A stretch of DNA of 64,000 bases from a virus: positions 1 through 64,000 of the IMG/VR virus record IMGVR_UViG_3300008117_003079. One strand, written 5' to 3'. Numbering within the stretch: the stretch's first letter is position 1; each line of letters starts with the position of its first letter. The notes under the pieces were generated by a model that had not been told where the DNA came from, made no database searches, and saw only the letters and a program-made list of their open reading frames with translations. The position numbers were made by a program, and so were the translations under genes. Below, in pieces: positions 1 to 7,530 of this stretch.

Positions 1-284
1 CCTCTTAAAATATCAATATTATTTCTAATATTAAATTGATTAATCTGTGCAGAATATTCTGAAACAGATTCTTCAAAACATGCCCAAATTTGTTGATTTT
101 CTAATTCAACATTTACAATAGGGTGTCCTAATCTTTTTGCTACCCAAACTGATGTTTTTGGTGCATCTTCTCTAAAATCAGTATCATTATCGTATATTCC
201 AAATGGAGTCGCTTCAGCTGATGCTGATGCTGATAAAAATGAAATTGGATAATTTGAACTTGACCAGTAAGTATTTATAGACAT
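1..284 (-). CDS. Conserved virion protein, possibly neck/adaptor (3' end outside window)
   Basis: The first 94 residues are visible, starting at ATG 284; the frame is still open at position 1, so the C-terminus lies outside the window. The segment VWVAKRLGHPIVNVEL followed by an ACFEESVSEYS-like helix resembles, from memory, a conserved structural protein of marine T4-like phages in which a helical domain precedes connector features. The call of neck or head-tail adaptor is an inference. It follows a TATATTTATA motif and is the last gene of the head/fibre series in the direction of transcription. Confidence 0.5.
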   Translation of the reverse strand, partial: MSINTYWSSSNYPISFLSASASAEATPFGIYDNDTDFREDAPKTSVWVAKRLGHPIVNVELENQQIWACFEESVSEYSAQINQFNIRNNIDILR

Positions 285-308
285 ATCTAAAATTTATAGT
301 TTTACTAC

Positions 309-318
309 TATAAATATA
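309..318 (-). promoter_or_regulatory. TATATTTATA motif, putative promoter
   Basis: On the minus strand this reads TATATTTATA, 24 bases upstream of the ATG at 284. It is one of fourteen copies in the window, all oriented towards the gene they precede. The TAnnTTT core resembles the Bacteroidota -7 element. Confidence 0.5.
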
Positions 319-336
319 GAAATAAAAAAAGATAAG

Positions 337-1020
337 TTATCCTATTTGAGTTAATGTTGCAATGACCGATGGTGTAGCTGGTATTTGTCCCGAACCAGCA
401 TCATAGTGTAATAATCCATCCGTACTATCACAAGACCATTTTATTTCCAGATAATCGTTTGCATTCATATGACATAAGAAATTCCAAGAAGCAGGTTGCT
501 TACCTAAATGTGCCGATTGTGCTCTTGCTACATCGACATGTGTATTTGTATTTGGAATAGAATTTCCGTTTTTTGCAAACCAAATATAAAATACAATATT
601 TGTATTTGCCGTATTTTCTAATTGTGCACTAAATTGTAAATTATAAACACCTGCATTTTCAACTTTGATTTGTGAACCACTTACAATTGAAACACCCTCA
701 CTTAAATCGGTTGTGTTTAATTTCATTGATTGAATTGAACCAGATGAACCACTTTGAGAAGTCATATCATAAAACTGACCATAGTTATATTGTTTGTGGC
801 CATTATAATATAATGAACCACTAATTTGTAAACTACCTGTAATTGTTTGTGTTCCTATTAAGTCATTGGAGCCAGTTGTTGCCAATTGTCCTGCGGAAAT
901 ATACCCCAAATATCCGTCTTCTTGCTTTACTACAAATTCATCGGATTGTTCTAATGTATATACTTTTGTATATTCTTTTGCGGTTTCTTGTCTATGATAT
1001 TGTTTTTCTGGATACCCCAT
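337..1020 (-). CDS. C1q/TNF-like jelly-roll virion protein
   Basis: 227 residues starting at MGYPEKQYHR; a 14-codon upstream extension to 1062 is translated promoter/leader sequence and is rejected. The N-terminal ~50 residues (YPE..Y, then DGYLGYISAGQLATT) match the start of the neighbouring gene at 1098-1442, so both share a docking module. The C-terminal ~130 residues (GVSIVSGSQIKVENAGVYNLQFSA region, then the PSVIATLTQIG end) look like a C1q/TNF-type beta jelly roll, often used for receptor binding or capsid decoration. Residues 55-75 (TGSNDLIGTQTITGSLQIS) resemble beta-helical fibre repeats. It is probably a head or tail fibre; its exact location on the virion is unknown. Confidence 0.6.
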   Translation of the reverse strand: MGYPEKQYHRQETAKEYTKVYTLEQSDEFVVKQEDGYLGYISAGQLATTGSNDLIGTQTITGSLQISGSLYYNGHKQYNYGQFYDMTSQSGSSGSIQSMKLNTTDLSEGVSIVSGSQIKVENAGVYNLQFSAQLENTANTNIVFYIWFAKNGNSIPNTNTHVDVARAQSAHLGKQPASWNFLCHMNANDYLEIKWSCDSTDGLLHYDAGSGQIPATPSVIATLTQIG

Positions 1021-1034
1021 TATATGATGTTTTA

Positions 1035-1044
1035 TATAAATATA
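1035..1044 (-). promoter_or_regulatory. TATATTTATA motif, putative promoter
   Basis: It reads TATATTTATA on the minus strand, lies directly after the T-tract of a terminator and 14 bases before the ATG at 1020. The terminator-then-motif order is what is expected for an independent transcription unit. Confidence 0.55.
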
Positions 1045-1076
1045 AAAAAAAAGAGATAACATTTCTATTATCTCTT
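1044..1076 (-). terminator. Rho-independent terminator after the 1098-1442 gene
   Basis: A 9-bp perfect stem (plus positions 1051-1059 pairing with 1068-1076) with an 8-base loop is followed on the minus strand by a run of nine T. It lies 22 bases past the stop of the upstream gene. Confidence 0.85.
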
Positions 1077-1097
1077 TTTAATAAATTTAATTATACT

Positions 1098-1442
1098 TTA
1101 TGATAATCTTACTTTAACCGCTCCTTGTGAGTGATACATTTGCCCAACCGCAACACCTGCCGCAGATGCCGATGCATCGTTCCAAGCCGCCGATGCTGAA
1201 CCTGTGATATATGCAAATGATGTGTTTGCCATTTTAGTTGCAACACTACCACTTAAATTAGTAATATCGGTATCAGTTGCTAAACCTGCACCATCTAATG
1301 TTGTTTGTAAGTTGGATGCAGAGATATATCCCCAATTACCATCTTGATTTTTTGCTAATAAAGTTGTTCCTGTTACACTTTGATATTCAGGAAAGTCCAT
1401 TGCTGCTCCAAATACGGAGTATTTTTGTTCGGGATATGCCAT
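1098..1442 (-). CDS. Small virion protein sharing an N-terminal module with the C1q-like protein
   Basis: 114 residues. The N-terminus MAYPEQKYSVFG ... LLAKNQDGNWGYISASNLQTT lines up with the start of the protein at 337-1020, suggesting a common virion-docking domain. The remainder is Ala/Ser-rich and low complexity (SGSASAAWNDASASAAGVAVG), followed by a short basic tail. It lies directly downstream of the capsid gene but is bracketed by its own terminator and promoter-like motif, so it is probably made as a separate unit. A minor fibre or decoration role is inferred from position and the shared module only. Confidence 0.5.
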   Translation of the reverse strand: MAYPEQKYSVFGAAMDFPEYQSVTGTTLLAKNQDGNWGYISASNLQTTLDGAGLATDTDITNLSGSVATKMANTSFAYITGSASAAWNDASASAAGVAVGQMYHSQGAVKVRLS

Positions 1443-1477
1443 TTTTAATTTGTTTTTAGTTATTGTTAAATTACTAA

Positions 1478-1487
1478 TATAAATATA
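1478..1487 (-). promoter_or_regulatory. TATATTTATA motif, putative promoter
   Basis: It reads TATATTTATA on the minus strand immediately after the T-tract of the gp23 terminator and 35 bases upstream of the ATG at 1442. Confidence 0.55.
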
Positions 1488-1516
1488 AAAAAAAGAGGGA
1501 ACATTACTGCTCCCTC
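1487..1516 (-). terminator. Rho-independent terminator after the major capsid gene
   Basis: On the minus strand GAGGGA, a 10-base loop and TCCCTC (plus 1511-1516 and 1495-1500) are followed by eight T. It lies 24 bases beyond the gp23 stop, as expected for a highly expressed capsid transcript. Confidence 0.85.
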
Positions 1517-1540
1517 AATTTTTATTTAAAACTCTAAATA

Positions 1541-3154
1541 TTAAAGAGTTTCTAAACCATCTACGAGAATCTTACCGTAGAATTCTGGTCTTACGATTTT
1601 CTTTGCGTAACGAGTCATAACACCTCTACGTGGAGTAAAGTTGGTTGGGTCGTACACTAAAGGAGTCATAATCAATGGTACATAAGGTGCGTAAACTGCT
1701 CCAGTCTCGAAGAAGTTAGAACCTTTGAAACCTAACAAGATTACGTTTTCAGTCATGTAAGGGTTTTTGTAAACATCGTATCTGTTAGAGATTGAACCGA
1801 TGTTAGTTACACCTGCTGCGAAAGTCAACGCATCTTTACCAGGGTTTGCAGAGAATCCGTTCATTGATTCCAAAATTGTAGCTACGTTTGGAGAAACAAC
1901 CAAGAAGTTTGCTCCACCACGCATAGTCAATTGGTGAATTTTGTTAGATACTTTCTGCAATTTGATACCCAAAGTTTGGAACCAAGTATTCTTTTGGTAA
2001 GCCGAAGCAGCTGCTGCGTTAGAATCAATAGCGAATCCAGCACCAGTCCACTCATATCCTACTTTAGATGACCAGTATTCAGTTGTGAATGCGTTCTGCT
2101 GCAACATCTCAAGGATTTCCAAATCAATCTCCAAAGAGATGTATTCAGATAACATTTGAGTCAATTCAGCTTCTGCATCTACAGAGTGATATGCGTTCAA
2201 ATCTTGCGCCAATTCAGGAGTCCAAATTGCCTTCAACTTACGTGTTTTAGCAACGATAGGCTCTGATTTCAATTCCAATTCAATTTCTGGAATTGCCAAA
2301 TCTGTTCCTCTATCTTCGAAATCACCACGAGAAATATCAGTAGGTTGTACGTGATATGCCAATGATACACCAACAGTTGTAAGGTTAGATAAACCAGTTA
2401 CAGATGCAACGAATTCAACATTTGAACCATTTTTAGTTGTGTATTGTGGATAGTATCCTGTTACAGAACCTGTTAATAAAGTTGGTTCGAAAGCTCTAAC
2501 ACCATTGAAATCAGCATCAGCTGGTAAAGCTACAACGATTTTCTTCAATGTGTTACCTGCGAATGATGCAGAAACTGAACCAGAAGATAAATCATAATCG
2601 ATATCAGCTAAAGATGCAGATGCAAAAGTAGCAGTGATAGCAGCAGTAGCGTTGTTGATTGTATAACCAAAACGTCCTGCACCATAAAGACCTCCTTCTG
2701 GAGATTGAGTTGAACCTAGTTTGTTACCAGCTGGAGATAAAGAATCTTTACCGAAAGTACCACTGTTACCAAACAAAGATGAACCTGTGAAATTTGGATT
2801 ACCCGCTGGGTTAGTACCATATTTGAAGTCCATGTAGAAAATAAGACCTGATGGTAAGTTCATTGGTTGAACTGAAACGAATTCTTTCGCTGCAATAGAA
2901 CCGAAGATACGTCTTACCAAAGGAAGAGCCACACCAGCCCACTCTTCAGAACCTGAAGAAGTACCAGTACGAGTTGCCTCATCCAATAATTGTTTAGCCT
3001 GGTTTTCTAACATTACTGCCATACCATGCTTTGTAGTTTCAGAACCTACTCCTTCAAGTAGACCTGTTCTTTCCCATTTGCCTTTCAAACCTCTGGTTTG
3101 CTCAAGCATCACGCTCTGTGGGTTCGCGCCGCTCATTAATTTTTTAATGTTCAT
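1541..3154 (-). CDS. gp23: Major capsid protein, T4 gp23-like
   Basis: 537 residues, close to T4 gp23 (521). Around residues 95-115 the string VQPMNLPSGLIFYMDFKYG matches the T4 landmark VQPMNSPTGQVF. The HK97-fold shell protein assembles the hexameric capsid lattice. T4 gp23 loses its N-terminal 65 residues through gp21 protease; here L57-D58-E59|A60 fits the L-x-E|A rule at the equivalent place, giving a mature shell protein of about 478 residues. It lies directly after the scaffold gene and is followed by a strong terminator. The start MNIKKLMSG has an A/T-rich leader without a Shine-Dalgarno sequence. Confidence 0.95.
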   Translation of the reverse strand: MNIKKLMSGANPQSVMLEQTRGLKGKWERTGLLEGVGSETTKHGMAVMLENQAKQLLDEATRTGTSSGSEEWAGVALPLVRRIFGSIAAKEFVSVQPMNLPSGLIFYMDFKYGTNPAGNPNFTGSSLFGNSGTFGKDSLSPAGNKLGSTQSPEGGLYGAGRFGYTINNATAAITATFASASLADIDYDLSSGSVSASFAGNTLKKIVVALPADADFNGVRAFEPTLLTGSVTGYYPQYTTKNGSNVEFVASVTGLSNLTTVGVSLAYHVQPTDISRGDFEDRGTDLAIPEIELELKSEPIVAKTRKLKAIWTPELAQDLNAYHSVDAEAELTQMLSEYISLEIDLEILEMLQQNAFTTEYWSSKVGYEWTGAGFAIDSNAAAASAYQKNTWFQTLGIKLQKVSNKIHQLTMRGGANFLVVSPNVATILESMNGFSANPGKDALTFAAGVTNIGSISNRYDVYKNPYMTENVILLGFKGSNFFETGAVYAPYVPLIMTPLVYDPTNFTPRRGVMTRYAKKIVRPEFYGKILVDGLETL

Positions 3155-3183
3155 TTTAAATGAATTTATTTGTTTTATTTAAA

Positions 3184-4437
3184 TTATTTAATAATACCTG
3201 CTAATTTCTTAAATCTGTTAGCAAAATTAGCTGATTCATTGATTACCGCTTTAGATTGAGCAGGTTTTGTAGATTTAACTGCTTTACTAGCGATACCTTC
3301 TGAAATAGCCTTTTTAGTTAATTTGTTAGAAGATGAAGTATATTTGAAATTCTCTGCTAATGTAGAGAACACTAATTTAACCTCTCTTACTGATTTTGTT
3401 CTATCCAAAGTTTCAATCACTTTCACTTTTTGTTCGTTAGTCATGTTATGAGCTCTGAATAATTTGTTTGCAAACAATAATTTGGCGTTCAATAAGTTCA
3501 CCTCATTAATAGTTTTTTGAAGAGTTCTGATAGTTCGGTACGCCTCATTCAAGTCTTTCTTTAGAGATTCTGCCTTTGGCTCTTCTTCACTTGAACCATA
3601 CTCATCTTCCATTTCTCTCAAGATTTCTGCTAAATCAACCGTATCTTCATCTTCTTCTTCACCTTCGTTAGTTACCACTACTTTAGGGTCTTCACCTTTA
3701 TCAGTACCTGCTTCTGAACCATCTGCTAAATTTTCGTTAGCTGGGAAAGGGTTTTCTTCGTATTCTTCTTCTTCACCTTCCATAGCTGGCTCTTCTTCAT
3801 CACCTAACTGTGCTTCTAATTCTCTGATGATAGCTTCCAATCCCATTTCGTCTTCTTCTTCACCCTCCATTGGGTCTTCTCCAAAAGAATCTTCTTCACC
3901 ACCAGCCATTGCCATTGGGTCTTCTTCTTCTGTTGCTGCGAAAGGGTCACCTTCTTCTTCACCACCGAATTCATCTGCACCACCAAATTCGTCTTCACCT
4001 TCTAATTCTGCTAATCTTGCTTTTAATTCAGCAATTTCTGCATCCTTATCAGATTCTTCTTCACCACCGAAGTCGAATTCATCTTCTTCGTTAATATCTG
4101 CTACTTTTTTGTAGTCAGTACCTGCTGCCTCTGGCTTACCACTATCTTTCTTTACACCTACTGATAAATCAGTAATTGCATCGTAAGATGGATTTGCTCC
4201 AGGGGTTTCAGGGTATCCAGCATCTGATTTAGACCCGATACCATCTGAACTTAATTCCTCGTCTACTTGTTCTGCATCATCTTCCATTTCTGCTTCTGCT
4301 CTCATCTTTTGAGATAAGATAGATTGAAGTCGTGGAGTAAATGCCTCTTCAAGCGCAAGTTTTGCGTTTGCTAAAGCGGTTTCTTTAACGGCTTTGGCAT
4401 CAGCGATTGCTTCTTTCAATAATTTTGAATTTGCCAT
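3184..4437 (-). CDS. gp22: Prohead core scaffold, T4 gp22-like
   Basis: 417 residues in three parts: a basic/helical N-terminus (ANSKLLKEAIADAKAVKE), an extremely acidic middle (about residues 50-300, long Glu/Asp runs), and a helical C-terminus (LNAKLLFANKLFRAHNM ... VREVKLVFSTL) typical of gp22 of marine T4-like phages. Scaffold proteins nucleate the prohead and are then degraded by the gp21 protease; many L/I-x-E sites are visible, for example L7-K8-E9|A10. It is encoded just before gp23, as in T4. The acidic repeats create long antisense ORFs that are not genes. Confidence 0.88.
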   Translation of the reverse strand: MANSKLLKEAIADAKAVKETALANAKLALEEAFTPRLQSILSQKMRAEAEMEDDAEQVDEELSSDGIGSKSDAGYPETPGANPSYDAITDLSVGVKKDSGKPEAAGTDYKKVADINEEDEFDFGGEEESDKDAEIAELKARLAELEGEDEFGGADEFGGEEEGDPFAATEEEDPMAMAGGEEDSFGEDPMEGEEEDEMGLEAIIRELEAQLGDEEEPAMEGEEEEYEENPFPANENLADGSEAGTDKGEDPKVVVTNEGEEEDEDTVDLAEILREMEDEYGSSEEEPKAESLKKDLNEAYRTIRTLQKTINEVNLLNAKLLFANKLFRAHNMTNEQKVKVIETLDRTKSVREVKLVFSTLAENFKYTSSSNKLTKKAISEGIASKAVKSTKPAQSKAVINESANFANRFKKLAGIIK

Positions 4438-4550
4438 TTTTGTTGTATGTTGATTGTGAAGTTATTTCTAAAAAACTCCAATAGGATTATGCTGATTGTT
4501 CGGTCACATCTTATATGAAAGAGTATTCGTTAATCAACTGTACTTTAATT

Positions 4551-4574
4551 AAAAAATCCTATATGAGATAGGAT
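4551..4574 (-). terminator. Hairpin with T-tract upstream of gp22
   Basis: ATCCTAT (plus 4556-4562) pairs with ATAGGAT (4568-4574) across a 5-base loop, followed by six T on the minus strand. It may terminate the operon ending with the bS21 gene or act as an attenuator in the 170-base leader of gp22. A variant of the A/T promoter-like motif lies just before it, near 4581-4600. I see no small gene in this leader. Confidence 0.65.
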
Positions 4575-4607
4575 ATTCGAAAATAAATATATAAATTTTT
4601 TAGAAAA

Positions 4608-4796
4608 CTAAAGAAAACCCAAATCTTTTTGATTCTTTCTTATAGCTTTTTCTTTTTCTAATCTATTTTTAACGGATGGTTTAACAAATGTCTGCCGTTC
4701 TCTTAACTGCTCTACTTGTTTAATGTTCTGAACTTTTCTCTTATATTGTTTCAGAGCTAGTTCTATATTACCGTTTTTAATATCAATTATAATCAT
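4608..4796 (-). CDS. rpsU: Ribosomal protein bS21, phage-encoded
   Basis: 62 residues, the normal bS21 length. ELALKQYKRK matches the family's N-terminal helix (ALxxYKRK), and LRERQTFVKPSV matches the second segment in the form typical of Bacteroidota (LRxRQxFxKPSV rather than the proteobacterial RRREFYEKP). bS21 binds the 30S platform near the 3' end of 16S rRNA and affects start-site selection. In flavobacterial ribosomes bS21 helps hide the anti-Shine-Dalgarno sequence, with a Tyr near position 54; the aligned phage residue is Arg53. The protein could replace host bS21 during infection. It lies in the head operon between the Dps-like gene and gp22. Confidence 0.85.
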   Translation of the reverse strand: MIIIDIKNGNIELALKQYKRKVQNIKQVEQLRERQTFVKPSVKNRLEKEKAIRKNQKDLGFL

Positions 4797-4801
4797 AATT
4801 A

Positions 4802-5173
4802 TTATTGATGATTTACTAATTTGTATTTTGTTCTATATAACAGAGATACAACCGTATCAATATCGTTTTGTAACCAACTATCTTTTAATTTAGGATTTTG
4901 TCTTAATCTAGCTACCATATTACATAAAGTATCAAAGTATTTAATGATATTTTTAATATCATTATTTTTATCCAATGTTCCAATGCCAGATAATTGAATT
5001 AATCCTTCTTTACCCTGATATGTTTCTACTAACCCATCAATCAATCCACCAATTGAATCATAGTAATCTCCCAATGCCAAATGAGCAGAATGAGAACCAA
5101 TTCCTTTAACTCCTAAATGAAATGAGTGAGCTTGGGTTCTACTTTGTAATAATAATGATGCTAATTCTTCCAT
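4802..5173 (-). CDS. Ferritin/Dps-like four-helix protein (DUF5856-like)
   Basis: 123 residues, predicted mostly helical. The pattern AHSFHLGVKGIGSHSAH ... YYDSIGGLIDGLVETYQG (about residues 14-57) resembles a phage family described as Dps/ferritin-like, with His and Asp/Glu residues placed as in a four-helix metal-binding bundle. The family name is from memory. No catalytic role can be proven; metal storage or DNA protection is possible, and its setting in the head operon would also suit a core protein. It lies 5 bases before the bS21 gene and is probably co-transcribed with it. Confidence 0.55.
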   Translation of the reverse strand: MEELASLLLQSRTQAHSFHLGVKGIGSHSAHLALGDYYDSIGGLIDGLVETYQGKEGLIQLSGIGTLDKNNDIKNIIKYFDTLCNMVARLRQNPKLKDSWLQNDIDTVVSLLYRTKYKLVNHQ

Positions 5174-5179
5174 TTATTT

Positions 5180-5617
5180 TTATGCTTTCCATTTCATTGC
5201 CTGCATTTTCTTACTCATGTCAGATGTTATTCCTCTTTCGGTAGCCTCATCATTCATTGCTTTGGTTGCAGTTCTTGTCAATTCCAATTCTAATTCTTGG
5301 TAATTAATATCTGGATCGTCTTTATATTGTTTTAATATCCGTTGTGTATATGAATCGTTAACAAATGCAGTTATCCAAGCTGGTCCAATTCCAGTAGTAG
5401 AAACAATATCATTCATTCTACTAATAAACCCTCTGTTACCATATAATTTTTTGTAAATATCTTTTAATGCTCTCTGTACTCCAACACTTCTACCATGATA
5501 ATATGCATCGACATTATCGGCTAATTTACTAAAGAACATAGTAATAAACCCAAAGAATGCAATAGTGCCAAGTATTGCCAATAATCCTAGTTCATTCAAA
5601 GGTTCTTTTTGTGACAT
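5180..5617 (-). CDS. Hypothetical protein with N-terminal membrane segment
   Basis: 145 residues. Residues 9-31 (ELGLLAILGTIAFFGFITMFF) form one hydrophobic helix. The remaining ~110 residues are helical, with a basic stretch at VQRALKDIYKKLYGN and a C-terminal coiled-coil-like segment. I do not recognise the family. It lies within the gp21-gp22 interval, where T4 has few genes, and shares a short-gap layout with its neighbours, so it is likely made late with head proteins. A membrane-associated prohead initiator or injected protein is possible but unproven. Confidence 0.5.
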   Translation of the reverse strand: MSQKEPLNELGLLAILGTIAFFGFITMFFSKLADNVDAYYHGRSVGVQRALKDIYKKLYGNRGFISRMNDIVSTTGIGPAWITAFVNDSYTQRILKQYKDDPDINYQELELELTRTATKAMNDEATERGITSDMSKKMQAMKWKA

Positions 5618-5629
5618 TATTTTTATATT

Positions 5630-6265
5630 TTAATATTTTGGACCCATATTACCTTTTGCCATAGAATCTGCCCAAATTTGGAACATCTTCTTTAAATCAG
5701 CAGGTAATTGTTTATCTCTAATGGATAGTTTTCCATCAGGTGAAATATGTGCGATTATTTTGTAATCACCATGTTGTTCTTCTGCTCTATTCCAAATAGT
5801 TAAACCATTTCCCATATAGCCAGAACCAATATCGTATTTTTTAGCTTCTTGAATTGAACTTCTACCCAATCGTTGCTTCATAACTTCTTCAGATACATCA
5901 GCAATTTCAAAGTATCTACCCAATACATGACCCATATCTTCGTACAATGCTTCTAATCTTTCTTCCTGTGCTTTTGCTTCAAGTGATTCTTTTTCGAATG
6001 CAGATTGTAATTTTTTCAATTCATTCATATTACGCTTAATTGTAACTCTATCGAACCAATCACCACCCTCTCTTAAAGTATATTCTTGTGCAGCATCTGC
6101 AATCCCACCTAAAGTTTCTGCAATAGTTCTGATGTCAGATTTTCTACGCATTCCCTCTCTATGCTGTCCATAGGTAGAAATAATTTCCAAAAAGTGTCTT
6201 TTCAACTCTGTTGGGAGTTGTTGAAGTTCTTCTGATTCTTTGAGTAAATTTTTTAAACGTATCAT
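5630..6265 (-). CDS. Putative prohead core protein with protease-like cleavage sites
   Basis: 211 residues. The first ~140 are charged and helical. After S-I138-Q-E140|A141 a compact C-terminal domain begins (KYDIGSGYMGNGLTIWNRAEE ... GKLSIRDKQLPADLKKMFQIW). The N-terminus MIRLKNLLKE|S also ends in L-x-E. These sites match the prohead protease rule, suggesting the small C-terminal domain is released during maturation. Its family is unknown to me. It is next to an 88-residue gene and gp21, in the position of T4 core genes. Confidence 0.5.
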   Translation of the reverse strand: MIRLKNLLKESEELQQLPTELKRHFLEIISTYGQHREGMRRKSDIRTIAETLGGIADAAQEYTLREGGDWFDRVTIKRNMNELKKLQSAFEKESLEAKAQEERLEALYEDMGHVLGRYFEIADVSEEVMKQRLGRSSIQEAKKYDIGSGYMGNGLTIWNRAEEQHGDYKIIAHISPDGKLSIRDKQLPADLKKMFQIWADSMAKGNMGPKY

Positions 6266-6266
6266 A

Positions 6267-6533
6267 TTATTTCTTTAATATATCGTTTTTCTTAATTTTT
6301 GAAACGTATCTCATCATTTCTTGCTTATCAATTCCCATAGCATCGATTACCTTTGCTAATACAAGAATTTCTTTTTTACGAGAAAGACTCATTCCTTTGA
6401 TTTGAGCTACCATTTTATCCAAATATCTTTCTATCGATACTGGTAAGTTAGTGTCCAAATCATCCAATGCTTCTTTGATTGTTGGTTTTGGAGCTGCGTT
6501 TCTGCCTGGTATAAAATTTACTAATTTTGCCAT
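6267..6533 (-). CDS. Small prohead-module protein
   Basis: 88 residues: a short basic N-terminus with FIPGRNAAPKPTIKEALDDL, then two predicted helices (SIERYLDKMVAQIKGMSLS and KKEILVLAKVIDAMGIDKQ) ending in a lysine-rich tail. In T4 the small core genes 67 and 68 lie between genes 20 and 21; this gene lies just downstream of gp21, so a core role is inferred from its neighbourhood only. It abuts the next gene with a single intervening base and is surely co-transcribed. Confidence 0.5.
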   Translation of the reverse strand: MAKLVNFIPGRNAAPKPTIKEALDDLDTNLPVSIERYLDKMVAQIKGMSLSRKKEILVLAKVIDAMGIDKQEMMRYVSKIKKNDILKK

Positions 6534-6540
6534 ATTTTTG

Positions 6541-7131
6541 TTAATTTAATTCTATTATAATTTCTCTCATTAAATCTTGTGATTTACACCACTTACCACA
6601 TTCTTCTGCCATTTTAGCCCACTGCTTTGATTCATTCATTGGTGCCATAAATGCTCCATGTGTGGATGGATTAGAAACGAAATCCCAACCAACCAATTCG
6701 AAATCTTCCTGAACCATTACGGTCCCATCTTTTAATTCCTTTACTGAACCTAATCCTCGTGATGAAATACCTAAACGGATATTATTTTTTAATAATTCTT
6801 TTAAGATATTACCAGATGGAGTTGAAAGAATTTCTACTACACCACATACATCATCACCTTCCCAATAAATTTCTCTAATGTTGTGGGATACATTTTTTAA
6901 GTTGATAACAGGAGAATCTGGATGGTCCAACTCACCTAGCGCTCTACGTTCTTTAATAAGTTGTTTGTATTTTGCACATTCTCTTTCTAAAATTTCTCTA
7001 GGATAGCGTCTACCATTTTGATTAGCAGCACCTGCTCTTTGTAAGATGCCCTTTACCAAATATGTTCCATTTTCTTCTTGTTGAAGTTTTGCTTCAAACA
7101 AATGGGTTTCTATCAATAATCCTTTATTCAT
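6541..7131 (-). CDS. gp21: Prohead maturation protease, T4 gp21-like
   Basis: 196 residues. Landmarks of the family are visible: NQNGRRYPREIL (about 38-48), GELDHPDSP with likely catalytic His70, GISSRGLGS with catalytic Ser123 or Ser124, and FELVGWDFVSNPS including Asp150. The serine protease sits inside the prohead, cleaves scaffold and shell precursors after L/I-x-E, then itself. An L11-F12-E13|A14 site near its own N-terminus fits self-processing. It starts two bases after the stop of the preceding gene. This protease is the probable processing enzyme for the large multidomain proteins of the region. Confidence 0.9.
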   Translation of the reverse strand: MNKGLLIETHLFEAKLQQEENGTYLVKGILQRAGAANQNGRRYPREILERECAKYKQLIKERRALGELDHPDSPVINLKNVSHNIREIYWEGDDVCGVVEILSTPSGNILKELLKNNIRLGISSRGLGSVKELKDGTVMVQEDFELVGWDFVSNPSTHGAFMAPMNESKQWAKMAEECGKWCKSQDLMREIIIELN

Positions 7132-7132
7132 C

Positions 7133-7468
7133 TTACTTTATATCGTTTTTAACCTTTTCAATTGCTTTCTTACTATCGTTAGACCAAGCTTTCAAAAATA
7201 TATTTTTTAAACCACTTTCAATATCTTCTTTATCAACATTATCGTTATTTACTTTTTTAATAAGAGATTGAATATAATCAGATTTAACCATTTTATCTGC
7301 AGCTGCAGCGTTTACTCCGTTATTCTTTTCAATATATTCAGTAACATCACTTATAAATTTTTTATTTGATTGTAATTCATCTAATATTCCTGATATTTCT
7401 TTTTCAGTTTCTTTAGAACCACTAAAGTATTTAATTCCTTTTTCTATTAAACCCCCTATGTAATACAT
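7133..7468 (-). CDS. Helical protein; likely also the C-terminal part of a -1 frameshift product
   Basis: From ATG 7468 this is 111 residues of mostly charged helices (KETEKEISGILDELQSNKKF, then SDYIQSLIKKVNND). The same frame is open upstream to 7532 without an ATG and encodes VNENIAIGILATLTG followed by IIIGKIA, giving a full membrane helix that an ATG 7468 start would cut. The frame is reached from the upstream gene by a -1 shift at an A-AAA-AAG site. The 362-residue fusion is therefore the more sensible product. The family is not recognised. Confidence 0.55.
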   Translation of the reverse strand: MYYIGGLIEKGIKYFSGSKETEKEISGILDELQSNKKFISDVTEYIEKNNGVNAAAADKMVKSDYIQSLIKKVNNDNVDKEDIESGLKNIFLKAWSNDSKKAIEKVKNDIK

Positions 7469-7530
7469 TGCAATTTTACCAATAATGATACCAGTTAGTG
7501 TTGCCAGTATTCCAATAGCTATATTTTCAT

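Noticed and set aside
321-337. Possible terminator after the C1q-like gene
   Set aside because: The GATAA/TTATC palindrome leaves too short a loop for a stable hairpin.
1021-1062. N-terminal extension of the C1q-like gene to 1062
   Set aside because: It would translate the promoter-like A/T region (MLSLFFYIYIK) and overlap a terminator; the ATG at 1020 is favoured.
3827-4114. Plus-strand Ser/Pro-rich ORFs opposite gp22
   Set aside because: They arise from the reverse of the Glu/Asp-rich scaffold codons; low complexity and no motif upstream.
4438-4607. A small gene in the gp22 leader
   Set aside because: No reasonable start with an open frame was found; only a hairpin and A/T-rich sequence.
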